Shown one piece after another: positions 22,399-33,332 of a DNA stretch of 64,000 nucleotides. Origin of the DNA: Aspidapion aeneum (taxonomy: Eukaryota > Arthropoda > Insecta > Coleoptera > Brentidae); NCBI GenBank assembly GCA_963576565.1, contig OY755038.1:178366438-178430437 (forward strand), read 5' to 3'. The position numbers were made by a program, and so were the translations under genes. Position 1 is the stretch's first letter, and the number at the start of each line of letters is the position of its first letter. Under the pieces are notes generated by a model. The model had not been told where the DNA came from, did no database searches, and saw nothing but the letters and a program-made list of their open reading frames with translations.

Positions 22399-25300
22399 TA
22401 CTCCTTTCAGAAGCTCGTAAATATTTTTATGCGTGTAAGGGGGTTTACTCTAAAATATTTCCGGTTGCGGCCCCATCTTTTTCGGGATCATATGTTCGAC
22501 AAAACGAATCTGAAACTCCAAAACTCAAAGAGTTAGGTATTCCCATATTCCGAGGTGATAAAAAATTATGGCCAAGCTTTTTCGATCTTTTTAATAACAT
22601 TATAGATCAAAATCAAAGTCTAAGTAACGTTCGAAAACTTCAATATTTATTTTCATATCTCGAGGATGAGCCTTTAAAATTGATATCAGGGATTAGCTTA
22701 TCTGATCAAAATTATAAAATTGCTTATAACAAATTAGTCAATAGATATCAAAACAAGCGAGACCTCGCAAATGATGCTTTAAGCTCAATTATGAACTCCA
22801 CCTTAAAAAACGAGTCAGCTAAAGAATTGCGTAATTTAATTGACACCTTTTCTGAATCCCTAGAAATTTTAAAATCACTTAGCTTTGACGTTGACAGTTG
22901 GGATTTTATTATTTTTTTCATTTTATTAGAAAAATTGGATATTCCAACGCGTTCAAATTTCGAAATGAGTCACGCCAATACTAATACCGAAATTCCCACT
23001 TTTCAGTCACTTTTTCAATTTCTAGAAAAAAGATGTAAAGTTTTGGAATCACTTCCTCAATCAACAGCACCCAAAAAGGTGCCTATCTATCAAAAATCAA
23101 ATTCTATGCAAAATCAGTCTGGGCAAAAGCCTACCTATCAAAATTCAAATTCTATGCGAAGTCAGTTTGGGCAAAAGCCTACCTATAAATCATCCAATTC
23201 GCCTTTTATAGGACTGGCTGGCACCTCAACTAATTCAAGTACGGGAATAAAATGTTTCCGGTGTAATCAAGGTCACGTGCTTTCGAAATGTCAAACATTT
23301 CTTGATCTCTCACCTATCGATCGCCTATCTTTCGTCAAACAGAAAAAATTATGTCTAGCGTGTTTTCATCCCTTGCATGATGTAGATACGTGCAAATCAA
23401 AATATTCATGCAGGACTTGCAATAGTAAAAGGCACCACACTTTAATTCATATCTTAGAAACTAATCAATGGTCTGGAAGCCAAGATACTAGTCCTGTCAT
23501 TCACACACCACCTGTCAATCTTCATGTGTCATTAAATGCCTCAGGACCTTCAGGTACCTTTCTTTTATGCACCGCCATAATAGATGTTATGGACGGTTGC
23601 GGAAATTTTCAACCTGTAAGGGCACTGCTTGATTCTGGATCACAGACAGGATTCATCAGTGAAAAGTGTATTCAGCGTCTTAATCTTCCTAGGCGAAGTT
23701 ACACCACTGAAATATTCGGATTAAATCAGATGTCTTCTTTCACTTCCAAAGGGCTCGTTCAATGTCACATTAAACCACAAGGACAAGCCACTCCTTTACT
23801 TAATTTCGAAGCAATTGTGGTTCCACAACTATGTTCCAATATGCCTACATTCTCTTTGAACGATAATCAGTGGAAACACTTGCAAAACCTTAAACTTGCC
23901 GACCCTTCTTATTTCAAATCTAGACCTGTGGACCTGGTTATTGGTTGCGAGCTATTCGCACAGATATTCAAGGAGGGCAGGGTTCTTGGACAGGTGGGGC
24001 AGCCTTCAGCCCTTGAAACTATCTTTAGCTGGGTCGTCATGGGAAGGGTTGACGATGTAGGTAGTCTTACGGAACGAACCAGTTGTTTTTTAACGAGTCA
24101 TTCACCTCCGTTAGAGGTCATTCTCCCTAGGTTTTGGGAAATCGAACATTTGCCTAAAAAACAAATCTTATCAAAGGAAGAAAAACAGGCAGAATCAATT
24201 TTTACTGCTAGTGTAGTACGGCAACCGAGCGGTAGATTCATGGTAGATCTTCCGTTTAAAGACAAAATAAACCCTGACCTAGGAAATACTTATCCGCAAG
24301 CTTATCGTAGATTTTTACTTCTAGAAAATAGATTAATCAAAAATCCTGATCTGTACACTGCCTATTCAAGTTTCATGCAAGACTATATCGATTCTAATCA
24401 TATGAGTTTAGTTTTATCTAGTCAACCAAAGGTCGACGTGTCGTGTTTTTTAGCACATCATTGCGTACTAAAGCCGGACAGCTTAAGTACAAAATTAAGG
24501 GTAGTCTGGGATTGTTCGGCAGTCACCCCAAAAAATATTAGTCTCAATGACACATTGTTATCTGGACCGAAACTTCAAAAGGATATTGCTTCTTTACTCC
24601 TTACGTTTCGTCTTAATCCTATTGCCTACATTGCTGACATCAAACAGATGTTCCGTCAAGTCCTTATCAATCCTTATCACCGTCCTTATCAAAGGATATT
24701 GTGGAGGTTTTCTCCACAGGACCCACTTTCAGTGTGGGAACTTTCTACTGTCACTTTTGGCATGACATGCTCACCTTTTCTAGCCATGCGTACCTTAAAT
24801 GAGCTGGCAGAGAGACAAAAGGAACGTTTTCTTATGGCTAGTACTGTTCTAAAAACGTCAATCTATATCGACGATATCTTGGGAACTAGCCCTTCGCTTT
24901 CTGAAGCTCTCTCCCTTCAAACAGAACTCAATGATTTGTTGAAGTCGGGAGGATTTGAACTTAAAAAATGGGCAAGCAATTGTCCTGAGTTATTGGCAAC
25001 ATTGCCAGAGTCCGATCGTCAAATGCATCTCTCTTTCGATAAGGAGGAACCCCACTTTATCAAAGTTTTAGGACTTCAATGGCATCCAAAAAACGACATT
25101 TTTTCTTATCAATGCCGAATGAAGGACAAACCCCCAACCAAACGTTCTATTTTATCTATCATAGGGACAATCTTCGATCCCTTAGGTTTTCTTTGTCCCT
25201 TGTTGCTACAAGCAAAATTTATTTTGCAACAGTTGTGGATATCGAAAATAGGCTGGGACGAAGAACCAGATTCTTCTATCATCGACTCTTGGAACAAACT

Positions 25301-26861
25301 TCGTTCTGAATTCCCGCTTCTTTCCAATTTTCAATTACCCCGACAAATCAAACTGTCAAAAACCAATACCTGTCAAATCATCGGCTTCTGTGACGCTTCA
25401 ATTCGAGGCTACGCAGGCGTCGTATATTTTCGTGTAGAAGAGGAAAACAATATATCTGTTTCTCTCATATCTGCAAAATCTAGGGTCGCGCCTATAAAGT
25501 CACAAACTTTGGCTAGGCTAGAACTCCTAGGCGCATTTCTTTTAAGCGAATTAATTGACTTCGTTTTATCTAGCTATGAAGGAAAAATGACTTTTACAAA
25601 TATCGTTACTTTCTGCGATTCGCAAGTCGTATTGCACTGGCTTTCATCCCCTCCTAATCGCTGGCAAACCTTTGTTGGAAATCGAGTCAGTAGAATCCAA
25701 GAAATCATTCCCTCAAACTCGTGGCGCTACATTCCTTCTGCTTTGAATGCAGCCGATATTGCGTCACGAGGGGCCACCCCTTCACAGCTCATGTCACATG
25801 ACATGTGGTGGAACGCACCGTCGTTTTTGTGGTCTCCCGAAAACGAATGGCCCGATTTTCATAAACCAAAAATGCCGATTGATTTCGGAGATATTAATCT
25901 GGAGGAAAAGCCAAAAGTCTGTTGCAATGCGATAATTGATGTCAACTTCTTAGATCAGCTTCTTATCAAATATTCCTCTATATCAAAAATTCAACGTATC
26001 ATTTGTTATGTCCTTCGAATAGTTAACCTTTTTCAAAACCATTCCTATCAAAAACCCACTAAGCCGCCGGACCAAAAAGTTATTTTTGAGAATATTGTTT
26101 TTCCTACCACCGGTGAGATGCAAAGTGCGTTACACCTTCTTATCAAACGCGTGCAAGGTTCTTGTTTTTCTGAGCTTTTTTCCGCGTTATCTAAGGATAA
26201 ACCAATACCGAAACCTTTGCGAAAACTTTCACCTTTTCTTGATGATAATAATATCATTAGAGTCGGTGGCAGATTACAAAAATCTGACCTTTTGTCTTAT
26301 TCTGCAAAACACCCCGTCTTACTTTCGAGTGACCATCGTTTAACTACTCTTCTTATCGAGTCCGCTCATCGACAATATCTTCATCCTGGGTTTAAAACAT
26401 TACATAATCTGCTTTTACAGCAATTTTGGATATTATCTGCCAGACGGGCAATTCAAAGAACCATATCCAAGTGCTTGCAATGTTTTAGAATCAACCCTAA
26501 ACCCTATAGACCGCCCATAATGAGTTCACTTCCCGCTCATCGAATCAATCAACTAAAACCTTTTTCGAGTGTAGCTATCGACTTTTGTGGACCTTTCTTT
26601 GTGATTCCTCATCGTTACCGTGGTTGTAAAGCTTTCAAATCGTATGTCTGTGTGTTTGTCTGTACGGCCACACATTGCGTGCATTTGGAATTAACCATGA
26701 AACTGTCGACCGAAGGGTTCGTAGGTGCATTCCATCGATTCATTTCCAGACGCGGAAGCGTGACGCAATGCTGGTCAGATCAAGGCAGTAATTTTATAGG
26801 GTTTCGTAACCAATTACTGGATTACGCAAGAAGTGCTGCCACCAGACTTTCTATTCGTTAG
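22359..26861 (+). CDS. BEL/Pao gag-pol polyprotein (ends at a stop inside integrase)
   Basis: The frame is open from 22359; the first possible start codon in the track frame is TTG 22680. Order, with residues counted from 22680: DUF1759 gag core (from GIPIFRGDKKLWPSFF, upstream of 22680, to about 120); zinc knuckle CFRCNQGHVLSKC (about 190) and a Cys/His cluster; A16 aspartic protease with ALLDSGSQTGFIS (about 314); RT with YIADIKQMFRQV (about 648) and YIDDILG (about 728); RNase H with GFCDASIRG (about 901); integrase H2C2 finger (about 1230) and core Asp residues in AIDFCGPFF and SDQGSNF. A TAG at 26859 follows SIR, inside the integrase core. The downstream part continues in the same frame. 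Known role: reverse transcription and integration in trans. Confidence 0.92.
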   Translation, partial: SQIKNPCVFVRLFLLLSEARKYFYACKGVYSKIFPVAAPSFSGSYVRQNESETPKLKELGIPIFRGDKKLWPSFFDLFNNIIDQNQSLSNVRKLQYLFSYLEDEPLKLISGISLSDQNYKIAYNKLVNRYQNKRDLANDALSSIMNSTLKNESAKELRNLIDTFSESLEILKSLSFDVDSWDFIIFFILLEKLDIPTRSNFEMSHANTNTEIPTFQSLFQFLEKRCKVLESLPQSTAPKKVPIYQKSNSMQNQSGQKPTYQNSNSMRSQFGQKPTYKSSNSPFIGLAGTSTNSSTGIKCFRCNQGHVLSKCQTFLDLSPIDRLSFVKQKKLCLACFHPLHDVDTCKSKYSCRTCNSKRHHTLIHILETNQWSGSQDTSPVIHTPPVNLHVSLNASGPSGTFLLCTAIIDVMDGCGNFQPVRALLDSGSQTGFISEKCIQRLNLPRRSYTTEIFGLNQMSSFTSKGLVQCHIKPQGQATPLLNFEAIVVPQLCSNMPTFSLNDNQWKHLQNLKLADPSYFKSRPVDLVIGCELFAQIFKEGRVLGQVGQPSALETIFSWVVMGRVDDVGSLTERTSCFLTSHSPPLEVILPRFWEIEHLPKKQILSKEEKQAESIFTASVVRQPSGRFMVDLPFKDKINPDLGNTYPQAYRRFLLLENRLIKNPDLYTAYSSFMQDYIDSNHMSLVLSSQPKVDVSCFLAHHCVLKPDSLSTKLRVVWDCSAVTPKNISLNDTLLSGPKLQKDIASLLLTFRLNPIAYIADIKQMFRQVLINPYHRPYQRILWRFSPQDPLSVWELSTVTFGMTCSPFLAMRTLNELAERQKERFLMASTVLKTSIYIDDILGTSPSLSEALSLQTELNDLLKSGGFELKKWASNCPELLATLPESDRQMHLSFDKEEPHFIKVLGLQWHPKNDIFSYQCRMKDKPPTKRSILSIIGTIFDPLGFLCPLLLQAKFILQQLWISKIGWDEEPDSSIIDSWNKLRSEFPLLSNFQLPRQIKLSKTNTCQIIGFCDASIRGYAGVVYFRVEEENNISVSLISAKSRVAPIKSQTLARLELLGAFLLSELIDFVLSSYEGKMTFTNIVTFCDSQVVLHWLSSPPNRWQTFVGNRVSRIQEIIPSNSWRYIPSALNAADIASRGATPSQLMSHDMWWNAPSFLWSPENEWPDFHKPKMPIDFGDINLEEKPKVCCNAIIDVNFLDQLLIKYSSISKIQRIICYVLRIVNLFQNHSYQKPTKPPDQKVIFENIVFPTTGEMQSALHLLIKRVQGSCFSELFSALSKDKPIPKPLRKLSPFLDDNNIIRVGGRLQKSDLLSYSAKHPVLLSSDHRLTTLLIESAHRQYLHPGFKTLHNLLLQQFWILSARRAIQRTISKCLQCFRINPKPYRPPIMSSLPAHRINQLKPFSSVAIDFCGPFFVIPHRYRGCKAFKSYVCVFVCTATHCVHLELTMKLSTEGFVGAFHRFISRRGSVTQCWSDQGSNFIGFRNQLLDYARSAATRLSIR

Positions 26862-27443
26862 CATCTGGGACCTCCTCTCAGTCCACATTTCAACGGCCTG
26901 GCAGAAGCTGGCGTCAAAAGTTTTAAAACTCACTTTGTACGAGTTGTCGGCGACCAGAAGTTGTCTATCATGGAGATGTCCACCCTTGCCTGTCGCATAG
27001 AAGCCGTACTTAATAGTCGCCCTTTATCTCCTGCCTCTTCAGACCCACACGATCTTCAACCTCTTACCCCTGGGCATTTTTTGACACTTGAACCCCTTAA
27101 TTCAGAAATTCCGGAGTCAGATTTGTCCGAGGTTCCCCTAAATCGGCTCTCGAGATGGCAACTATTCCAAAAACTACATAATGATTTTTGGAAACGGTAT
27201 TCTATAGAGTATTTGCAAACGCTACAACAGCGACACAAGTGGGCTGATTCGTCCCCAAATATCAAATTAAATGATTTGGTTATCATAACAAGTGATCACA
27301 TTCAAACGCCTTTGAAATGGCCGGTCGGTCGGGTCATCGAACTGCATCCCGGCGGGGACGGTCAGGTGCGTGTTGCGACGGTACAAACGGTTACCGGTGT
27401 TTATAAGCGGCCAGTTGTAAAACTGTGCCTCTTGCCAAATTAA
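26862..27443 (+). pseudogene. BEL/Pao integrase C-terminal part, downstream of in-frame stop
   Basis: It runs directly on from the TAG at 26859 in the same frame. HLGPPLSPHFNGLAEAGVKS carries the end of the integrase core, including the catalytic Glu region. It then has the ALNSRPLSP motif and a DUF5641-type C-terminal domain (LLWKW-like region, IKLNDLVIITSD, WPVGRVIELHPG, then a VKLCLLP end). Without the stop the polyprotein would be complete. One base change is enough to explain it. Confidence 0.85.
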
Positions 27444-27678
27444 AAGTAATTTTAATTTTCTACCTTTTACCGGGTATTACAATAGGTTTTTTTTATTTTT
27501 AATTTTTTTTTGAATTTTTTGTTTGTTTGTTTTGCCTTTTTTCGGGATTTCGTTATCTCTAAATAAACTTACGATACTTATCTATTTTCATTCATTTATA
27601 TTTATCGGTCGATTCTTTTTCTTATATCTATATCTGTCCGGTTGAGATTCTAAAATTGTGTGTTTTGGAGGGCAGTTA
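27444..27678 (+). other. BEL/Pao 3' untranslated stretch
   Basis: T-rich stretch between the stop of pol and the 3' LTR. The purine-rich GGAGGGCAG at 27667-27675, next to the LTR, is the likely polypurine primer site for plus-strand synthesis. Confidence 0.6.
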
Positions 27679-28124
27679 TGTTAGCTCCCGCTAAATTTCG
27701 CGGTTGTTTATTTATATTTATTACACAACTGTATGAAGGACAGAGCGCATTCCGCGTATTTGGACATGCGCACCAACAACAAGAGAGATCCTTGTCAATC
27801 GCCTAGAGAAAAAGGCGTGTTAATTTCGTTCTCCAACTATTTCAAATATCTACACCTGAAAGTGCTCGATTTTTGTGTACTGAAGCATAGAACTAGAAAC
27901 TTCAACCCTTCAGCTACGTGGTGACATCATTAGATCCATCAGGGGCCCCTTGGAAGTGGAGAATTTGGCTGCAAAAGAGGTGAGTGCATTTGTCTGATTA
28001 CCGTTGTGTGCCACTAATATTTTTCCTATGGACGTTTTGATTATTTCGTAATTTCATATCAATATTTATGTTTGTTCGCGCTATTATTAATTAAAATTTA
28101 TACAGTCCATTGCATTTAACGTTT
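27679..28124 (+). repeat. BEL/Pao 3' LTR
   Basis: It begins TGTTAGCTCCCGCTAAATTT and is collinear with the 5' LTR except for a small indel near 27715. Its end ACGTTT at 28124 meets ACTGTG, unrelated to the sequence before the 5' LTR. Confidence 0.9.
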
Positions 28125-28185
28125 ACTGTGTTTTTTATTTAAAGTGTCTTGAAATACTACTTAAAGGTCATTGCAAATATCATAG

Positions 28186-28349
28186 AAATAAAATTTCGGA
28201 CTTTCATTGTCTTTATTTATTTTAAATACGTAGTTTCGGTTAGTAAGTATTTCTAACCAGTTTTACATTTGAAAATGGTTAGAGATACTTACTAACCGAA
28301 ACGTCGTCTTTAAAATAACTACAGACAATGAAAGTCCGAAATTTTATTT
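28186..28349. mobile_element. Foldback MITE
   Basis: The left arm AAATAAAATTTCGGACTTTC and its inverted right arm pair over about 75 bp with few mismatches, and the centre is near 28267. Both arms carry GTTTCGGTTAGTAAGTAT. It is 164 bp and non-coding. It lies between the BEL 3' LTR and the inverted satellite block. Confidence 0.8.
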
Positions 28350-28369
28350 ATAAACTTTAGAATTATGTT

Positions 28370-29560
28370 AGGACTTTACGAATATATAAATAAATATTAT
28401 AATATAATAATAAACCTTCGATCAAAATTCTACGAGAAGGTCTATACGTTGGAATATGCCTCCTTCACAGAACCATAGAAAATATACTTATATTTTCAGA
28501 ACTCACATATATGAGATACACAGTTTAAAAGCCTAAAATCCATGGATTAACGTGTGGTATAGGAAACCAAAATCATCACAAAAAAATAGAGTTACAAAGG
28601 CGTGTATGTAAAACAGTGATTTATTGACTTTTTAAATTTCAAGGTCATAAGACTAAAAAATGTTTTTGACCAATTGAGAGCCACACATTTGAAAAATAAT
28701 TGGTAATACAAAAGTTGGTAATGCATTTTTCTAGAAAAAAAAATACATGTTATCCAAAATTTGAAAAATTCTGTGTTCCCAATATAAAAAATATGAATTT
28801 ATAAAATAACAACGAGTTAATAGCCAAAGCTGAATACACAGTCAAAAGCATAATAAGCGTGCCATTACAAAGAAGTATATCTTAAGCGCATAGGTTACCT
28901 CATAAAGATTTCAGGTGGCCTCATACAAAAATTTTGCAAAATAAAAAAAACTAAAAAAAAAATATTACAAATTTGTAAATTATTTACTTATCGGCTGGTT
29001 GCGCCTGACAACCATTTTTTTTGTTTATTAACGGAAGGCATTCGCTTAAGAACGACACATTCTTTTTTAAAATCGGTGTATAAATTTAAAAAAAAAATAA
29101 CAACGAGTTGTTAGCCAAAGCTGAACACATAGTCAAAAGCACAATAAACGTGCTCTTACAAAGAAGTACATCTTAAGTGCATAGGTTACGTCATAAAGAT
29201 TTCAGGTGGCCCCAAACAAAAATTTTGCAAAATAAAAAAAAATCAAAACAATATTATAAATTTGAAAATTATTTACTCATCTGCTGGTTGCGCCTGATAT
29301 CTATTTTTTTTTCGTTTATTAGCAGAAGGCATTTATTTAAAAACGACACTTTCTTTTTTAGCATTGGTGTATAAATTTAAAAATAATTAAATATAATTTT
29401 ATCTAATGTCGATAAAATCCACGTTGCGTTGGAATATGCCTCGTTATCTCAAAGTTTCTTCATAGAACTCAAATATGTGAGATACATAGTTTAAAAGCCT
29501 AAGAATCATAGATTAGCATGTGGTATAGGAAACCAAAATCACCACAAATTTTTGTGAGAT
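28370..29560 (-). repeat. Satellite array, right block, inverted
   Basis: It carries the reverse complement of the left array. Examples are TATTATAATATAATAATAAA near 28393, TCGGCTGGTTGCGCCTGA near 28985, a diverged copy near 29283, and AATCATAGATTAGCATGTGG near 29505. The 288-bp spacing of the TAAAGATTTCAGGTGGCC landmark (about 28904 and 29192) differs from the left block, so the two were not simply duplicated whole. The short plus-strand frame at 29177 is part of the repeat. Confidence 0.85.
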
Positions 29561-29564
29561 TATT

Positions 29565-31225
29565 ACGAAGAAAAGTGCTTAACACTGTAACGAGCTGGTT
29601 AGATTTTGGTCAAATCCATTAATGGTAATGCCAGTTTTTTGATAGTTAAAAAATACTTACTTCTTAACGGAACATTGTATTAATATAGGGTTATCAGGAT
29701 ATAAAAAACATTTTTTTCAAGAACTTGTTTTATAAGCAAAAACTTTGTTTCTGAAATATTTACAAAAAAATATTTTCAAGGCTGATAGCGCTAATGGTCT
29801 AGGACTGCATCTGTATAAATAACTTATCAGTCAGTGCAGCAAATGAATATCTTAAGTAGTTCTTCTGTTAAAGTAAGATGATTCGCTTTTAAAACCTCGT
29901 TTGTCTTTATCGTATGGCCAATCAAATTGTTCCTAAATTGTTAATTCAATATAGTCGGGTCACCGAGTCATGTGCAATTGATATGGGGTACCACTAATAT
30001 TTTAGTTTTGGTTTGATGTGCGCTTGCGCCGTCATCTTGAAAAAATGGTCCCAAAATTAATTAAAATATTTTGGTTTCTGTAGGTAAAAAAAAAGATTTA
30101 AGCAAAAACTGAACACAATAAATTATAACCTTTTACCTAAGAGCTACTCGTTTTTTGAAAATAAATGTAACGACGTTACATAAGATATAAGTATTAGCAA
30201 TATTCCAATTTCTTATATTATTGTGCAATTTTTTTTACTTATTTGTATTGGTAGGAAATCTTTGAACACACTGACAGTTTCGGGAAGGGGATTGATCCCC
30301 TTTAGGTACGCCTTCAATGGAACTGAACAAATATGCTGAAAGACTCGTCTTCAGTTCTGGATTATTTTCAAAATATCCATAAATACGAAAAAAAACTTAA
30401 AAATAATTTAACTTCTAGTGAAATCTCTAATGAAAAACATAAAATATCGCTCGCGTTGCAATTAAATTAGCTGTTTTATAATCTTTTTCGTAGTACTTAA
30501 AGTTACAAATTAATCTGTTTGTTTTCATTTCGAAGCGGTCGATTCTGTAAGCCATTGAATTTATACACAGATATATACATACGAAGTCTTTTTAATTGAG
30601 TGAAACAAACAACGGTATATTTCCACTTTAACTTCATTTTAAAAAGTATTGCCATTGTTGCCTTTAGATCGAAATTTTATAAGGAAAATTTACTTATGAA
30701 GAGGGAAATAATAACAAAAACAAAAGTTGGCTTATAATGATTAAAATTTTACATAAATATAACTTTTCTACTACCCGGTTAGGCGCGATTTACACTTTGC
30801 GTACCGATACCGTCACGTCATCTTACTGTTAACGACACGTCAAATATTCTTACAGTGAAAGCAATGGCCGCATTCAAAGTAAAGAGTTGGGAGCCTAAGC
30901 CAATTTTTCCTGCATTTCTGCGTACCGTAATAAAACTTGGCACGATTATAGTATTATTTTGCAAAGTGGTGCCTTATGCAGAGCAAAGATACAAGGTGTT
31001 TTATTTTTAATTGCATCTATCTTATTAAAATTCCGTATAAAATTTAAATGTAAAGCTGGGGATATGAAACTTGTCACCGATTTATTTTAAGCAATAAAAA
31101 ATATAAGTATTGACTTATTTTCTTCCAAGAAATAAAATCCATTTATGTTTTTTGAGAAATGTTTGGCGTGTAGAGTAGCAATAAAATTTTCTAGAGCTCA
31201 GAGTTATAGAAGATATATGTATATA
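29565..31225. other. Intergenic, no gene recognised
   Basis: AT-rich. A GC-richer piece at 30780-30990 (GGCGCGATTTACACTTTGCG...) could be the single end of a DNA transposon, but no partner end was found. Confidence 0.4.
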
Positions 31226-31229
31226 TTTG

Positions 31230-31865
31230 GGATAAATTATGTTTATACTATAAACACAATTAGACAGCTGCGCGCTGCATTCCCAATCCCAGTCTCCATG
31301 CCTCCCTGTCATGTGCCATATCTTCATCCATATTTCTGTCTCTTAGAGCCAGCCTGACTCCTTTGCTCCACGACTTTCTAGGTTGCCCTCGTTTGCTTCT
31401 ACCAGGGGGCTGCCATGTGAACATTCGCTTCGGCCATCGTCTCTCGTTCACTTCAGACTTTTTTTCTCTATTCTGTCTACAACTGTTTCTCTTGAGCTCA
31501 TCATATTCCTGATTTCTTCATTTCTCACACCTTTTAACCTTGATGCTCGTGCACTTCTGCGGAGATAATCCATTTCAACTATCGTAAGTTTCCTTTTTTT
31601 TTCTTCTTTAAGAGTCCAGACTTCACACCCATATGTAAACGCCGTTTCAACTATTGTCTGCCCTATTTTTTTTATTTTTCCTTAATATACTTTTGTCCCA
31701 CCAAATTCCATTTAGAGCGCTTAATACACATCTAGCCTTTTGAATTCGTTGGTCTATTTCTGTACTACCTATTCCCTCTTTATCTATGGTAGCATCTAGG
31801 TATTTAAACTCATTTACTTGTTTTATTTGAGCAGTATTCGTTCGATCGCAGTTCGGTACCTGCAT
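31230..31865 (-). pseudogene. Non-LTR RT thumb and C-terminal domain, distal half
   Basis: The first minus-strand segment (31865-31647) has EFKYLDATIDKEGIGSTEID then RIQKAR, the typical post-palm block of these RTs. After a frameshift in an A-rich tract around 31650, the segment 31451-31260 has RWPKRMFTWQPPGRSKRGQP then RKSW, and a WRLGLG end, the conserved C-terminus. It continues the RT piece whose other half ends at about 35041. Confidence 0.75.
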
Positions 31866-32019
31866 GATAGTACTAACGAGGTCAAAGTCGAAGTTTGATT
31901 TGTTTATAAGAAACCTCGCGCGCGAAACATCTATGTTAAAAATTTATAAACAATGTTTACTATCACCTGTGAAGCTTGTTTTAAAAATTAGCGAAAAGCC
32001 CAAACAAAATCAAGAAAAA

Positions 32020-33332
32020 ATGGATAATGCCGAATTATTTCAGGATAGCCATGCTAGAATACAAAATGAAGAAGTTTTATATAGCGAATGGAAAAAATCC
32101 CAAAACGAAAAAAATTCACTTAGTGTTCAAGTGGATTATCTCCGAAGTCAACTGGAAAGTATGCAAAGAAAATTTGCAGATTTAGAGACAAAAGTCACTA
32201 AAAAAGATGAGTCTGACATGGACTACATTACTGATGAGGACGATCTGGCAAGAGAAACTGAGTGGATCAGACAAAAAGGAAAAGGTTGGAAAAAACGTCG
32301 AATGGATACTTCACTCTCACCACCACAACAAAGCTCGGGCACTAAAGAGCCCTCCAATAAAACACAAAATGAAGAACCCCCAACTAAGGTTAAAAAAGCT
32401 CCATTACCTCCACCGATTATGGTAAATGGCGTAAATAATTTTAATGATATTTATGAAAAGCTAAATATCATACAAGGAGTTAAAATAAAAGTTTTAAATA
32501 ACGAAATATTAAAATAAATGTACAAGACGCAGACAGCTATCGGCTGGTTACTAAAATGCTTAATGAAATAAAGCATCAATGGCACTCATACGAAAACAAA
32601 CAAATAAGGCCAATTAGAGTAATAGCGAATGGGCTACACTTCTCATGTGACCCACAAAAAATTGTAGCTGATCTACAAAAAAAAGGTTTTAAGGCACTGG
32701 AGGCCAGCAACAAACTTAAATGGAGAACAAGACAACCTCTTAACATGTTTATGCTCACATTTAGCCACGATGAAGATATCAACAAAATTTTTGAAATTTC
32801 CAGTATCCTTGGGATTGAAGTGGAAATAAAAGCACTAAAAACCTCAAAGTTAGTCCCTCAATGCAAAAGATGCCAATCTTATGGACACACGCAAAAATAT
32901 TGCGCTAAAGAACCACGTTGCGTAAAATGCACGGGGAAACATCTTACAGTAGAATGCCCCAAACCAAAAGAATCTGAGCCAAAATGCATCCACTGTGGAG
33001 GCAAGCATCCTGCTAACTACAGAGGATGCCTTGTTGCTAAAGAAATACAAAAATTGAAAAATAAACCTAAGAAACCGAATCTCATACCAAACGTAAGTAC
33101 AAATAGACAAAACCAACAGACAAGAAACACAGTCACACAAAACTCTGTGACAAGGCCATACAGCCAAGTAGCAGCAACAGCTACTATACCTGATATTAAT
33201 ATCAGTAGTAAAAATACTATGGAACAAACACTACAATTAATTTTGGAGAAATTGAACAAACTTGATGAGCGACTAACTAAACTAGAAAGTAGCAATAACG
33301 GAGCTACCAATATGCCTCAAAATGGTCAGTAA
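32020..33332 (+). pseudogene. Jockey-like ORF1 (gag-like, pre-C2HC plus zinc knuckles)
   Basis: ATG 32020 starts a coiled-coil-rich N-terminus (LRSQLESMQRKFADLETK), followed by an acidic and a Pro-rich region. A frameshift near 32510, in an A/T run, moves the frame to the next ORF (32556-33332). This has a pre-C2HC/RRM-like domain (RVIANGLHFSCDPQKIVADL) and three knuckles: CKRCQSYGHTQKYC, CVKCTGKHLTVEC and CIHCGGKHPANYRGC. The C-terminus is short and coiled-coil-like. The family role is binding element RNA. The next ORF overlaps its end by a few bases. Confidence 0.85.

Larger units (their letters stand above)
21092..28124 (+). mobile_element. BEL/Pao LTR retrotransposon, nearly complete
   Basis: It consists of two LTRs of about 450 bp (21092-21542 and 27679-28124), a leader, a gag with an internal inverted duplication, one long gag-pol frame, and an integrase C-terminus after one stop codon. 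Domain order is DUF1759 gag, CCHC, A16 protease, RT, RNase H, integrase, as in BEL/Pao. The LTRs differ by roughly a dozen bases and a small indel, so insertion is fairly recent. The bases flanking the two LTRs (GTATT left, ACTGT right) do not form a target duplication. Confidence 0.92.
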
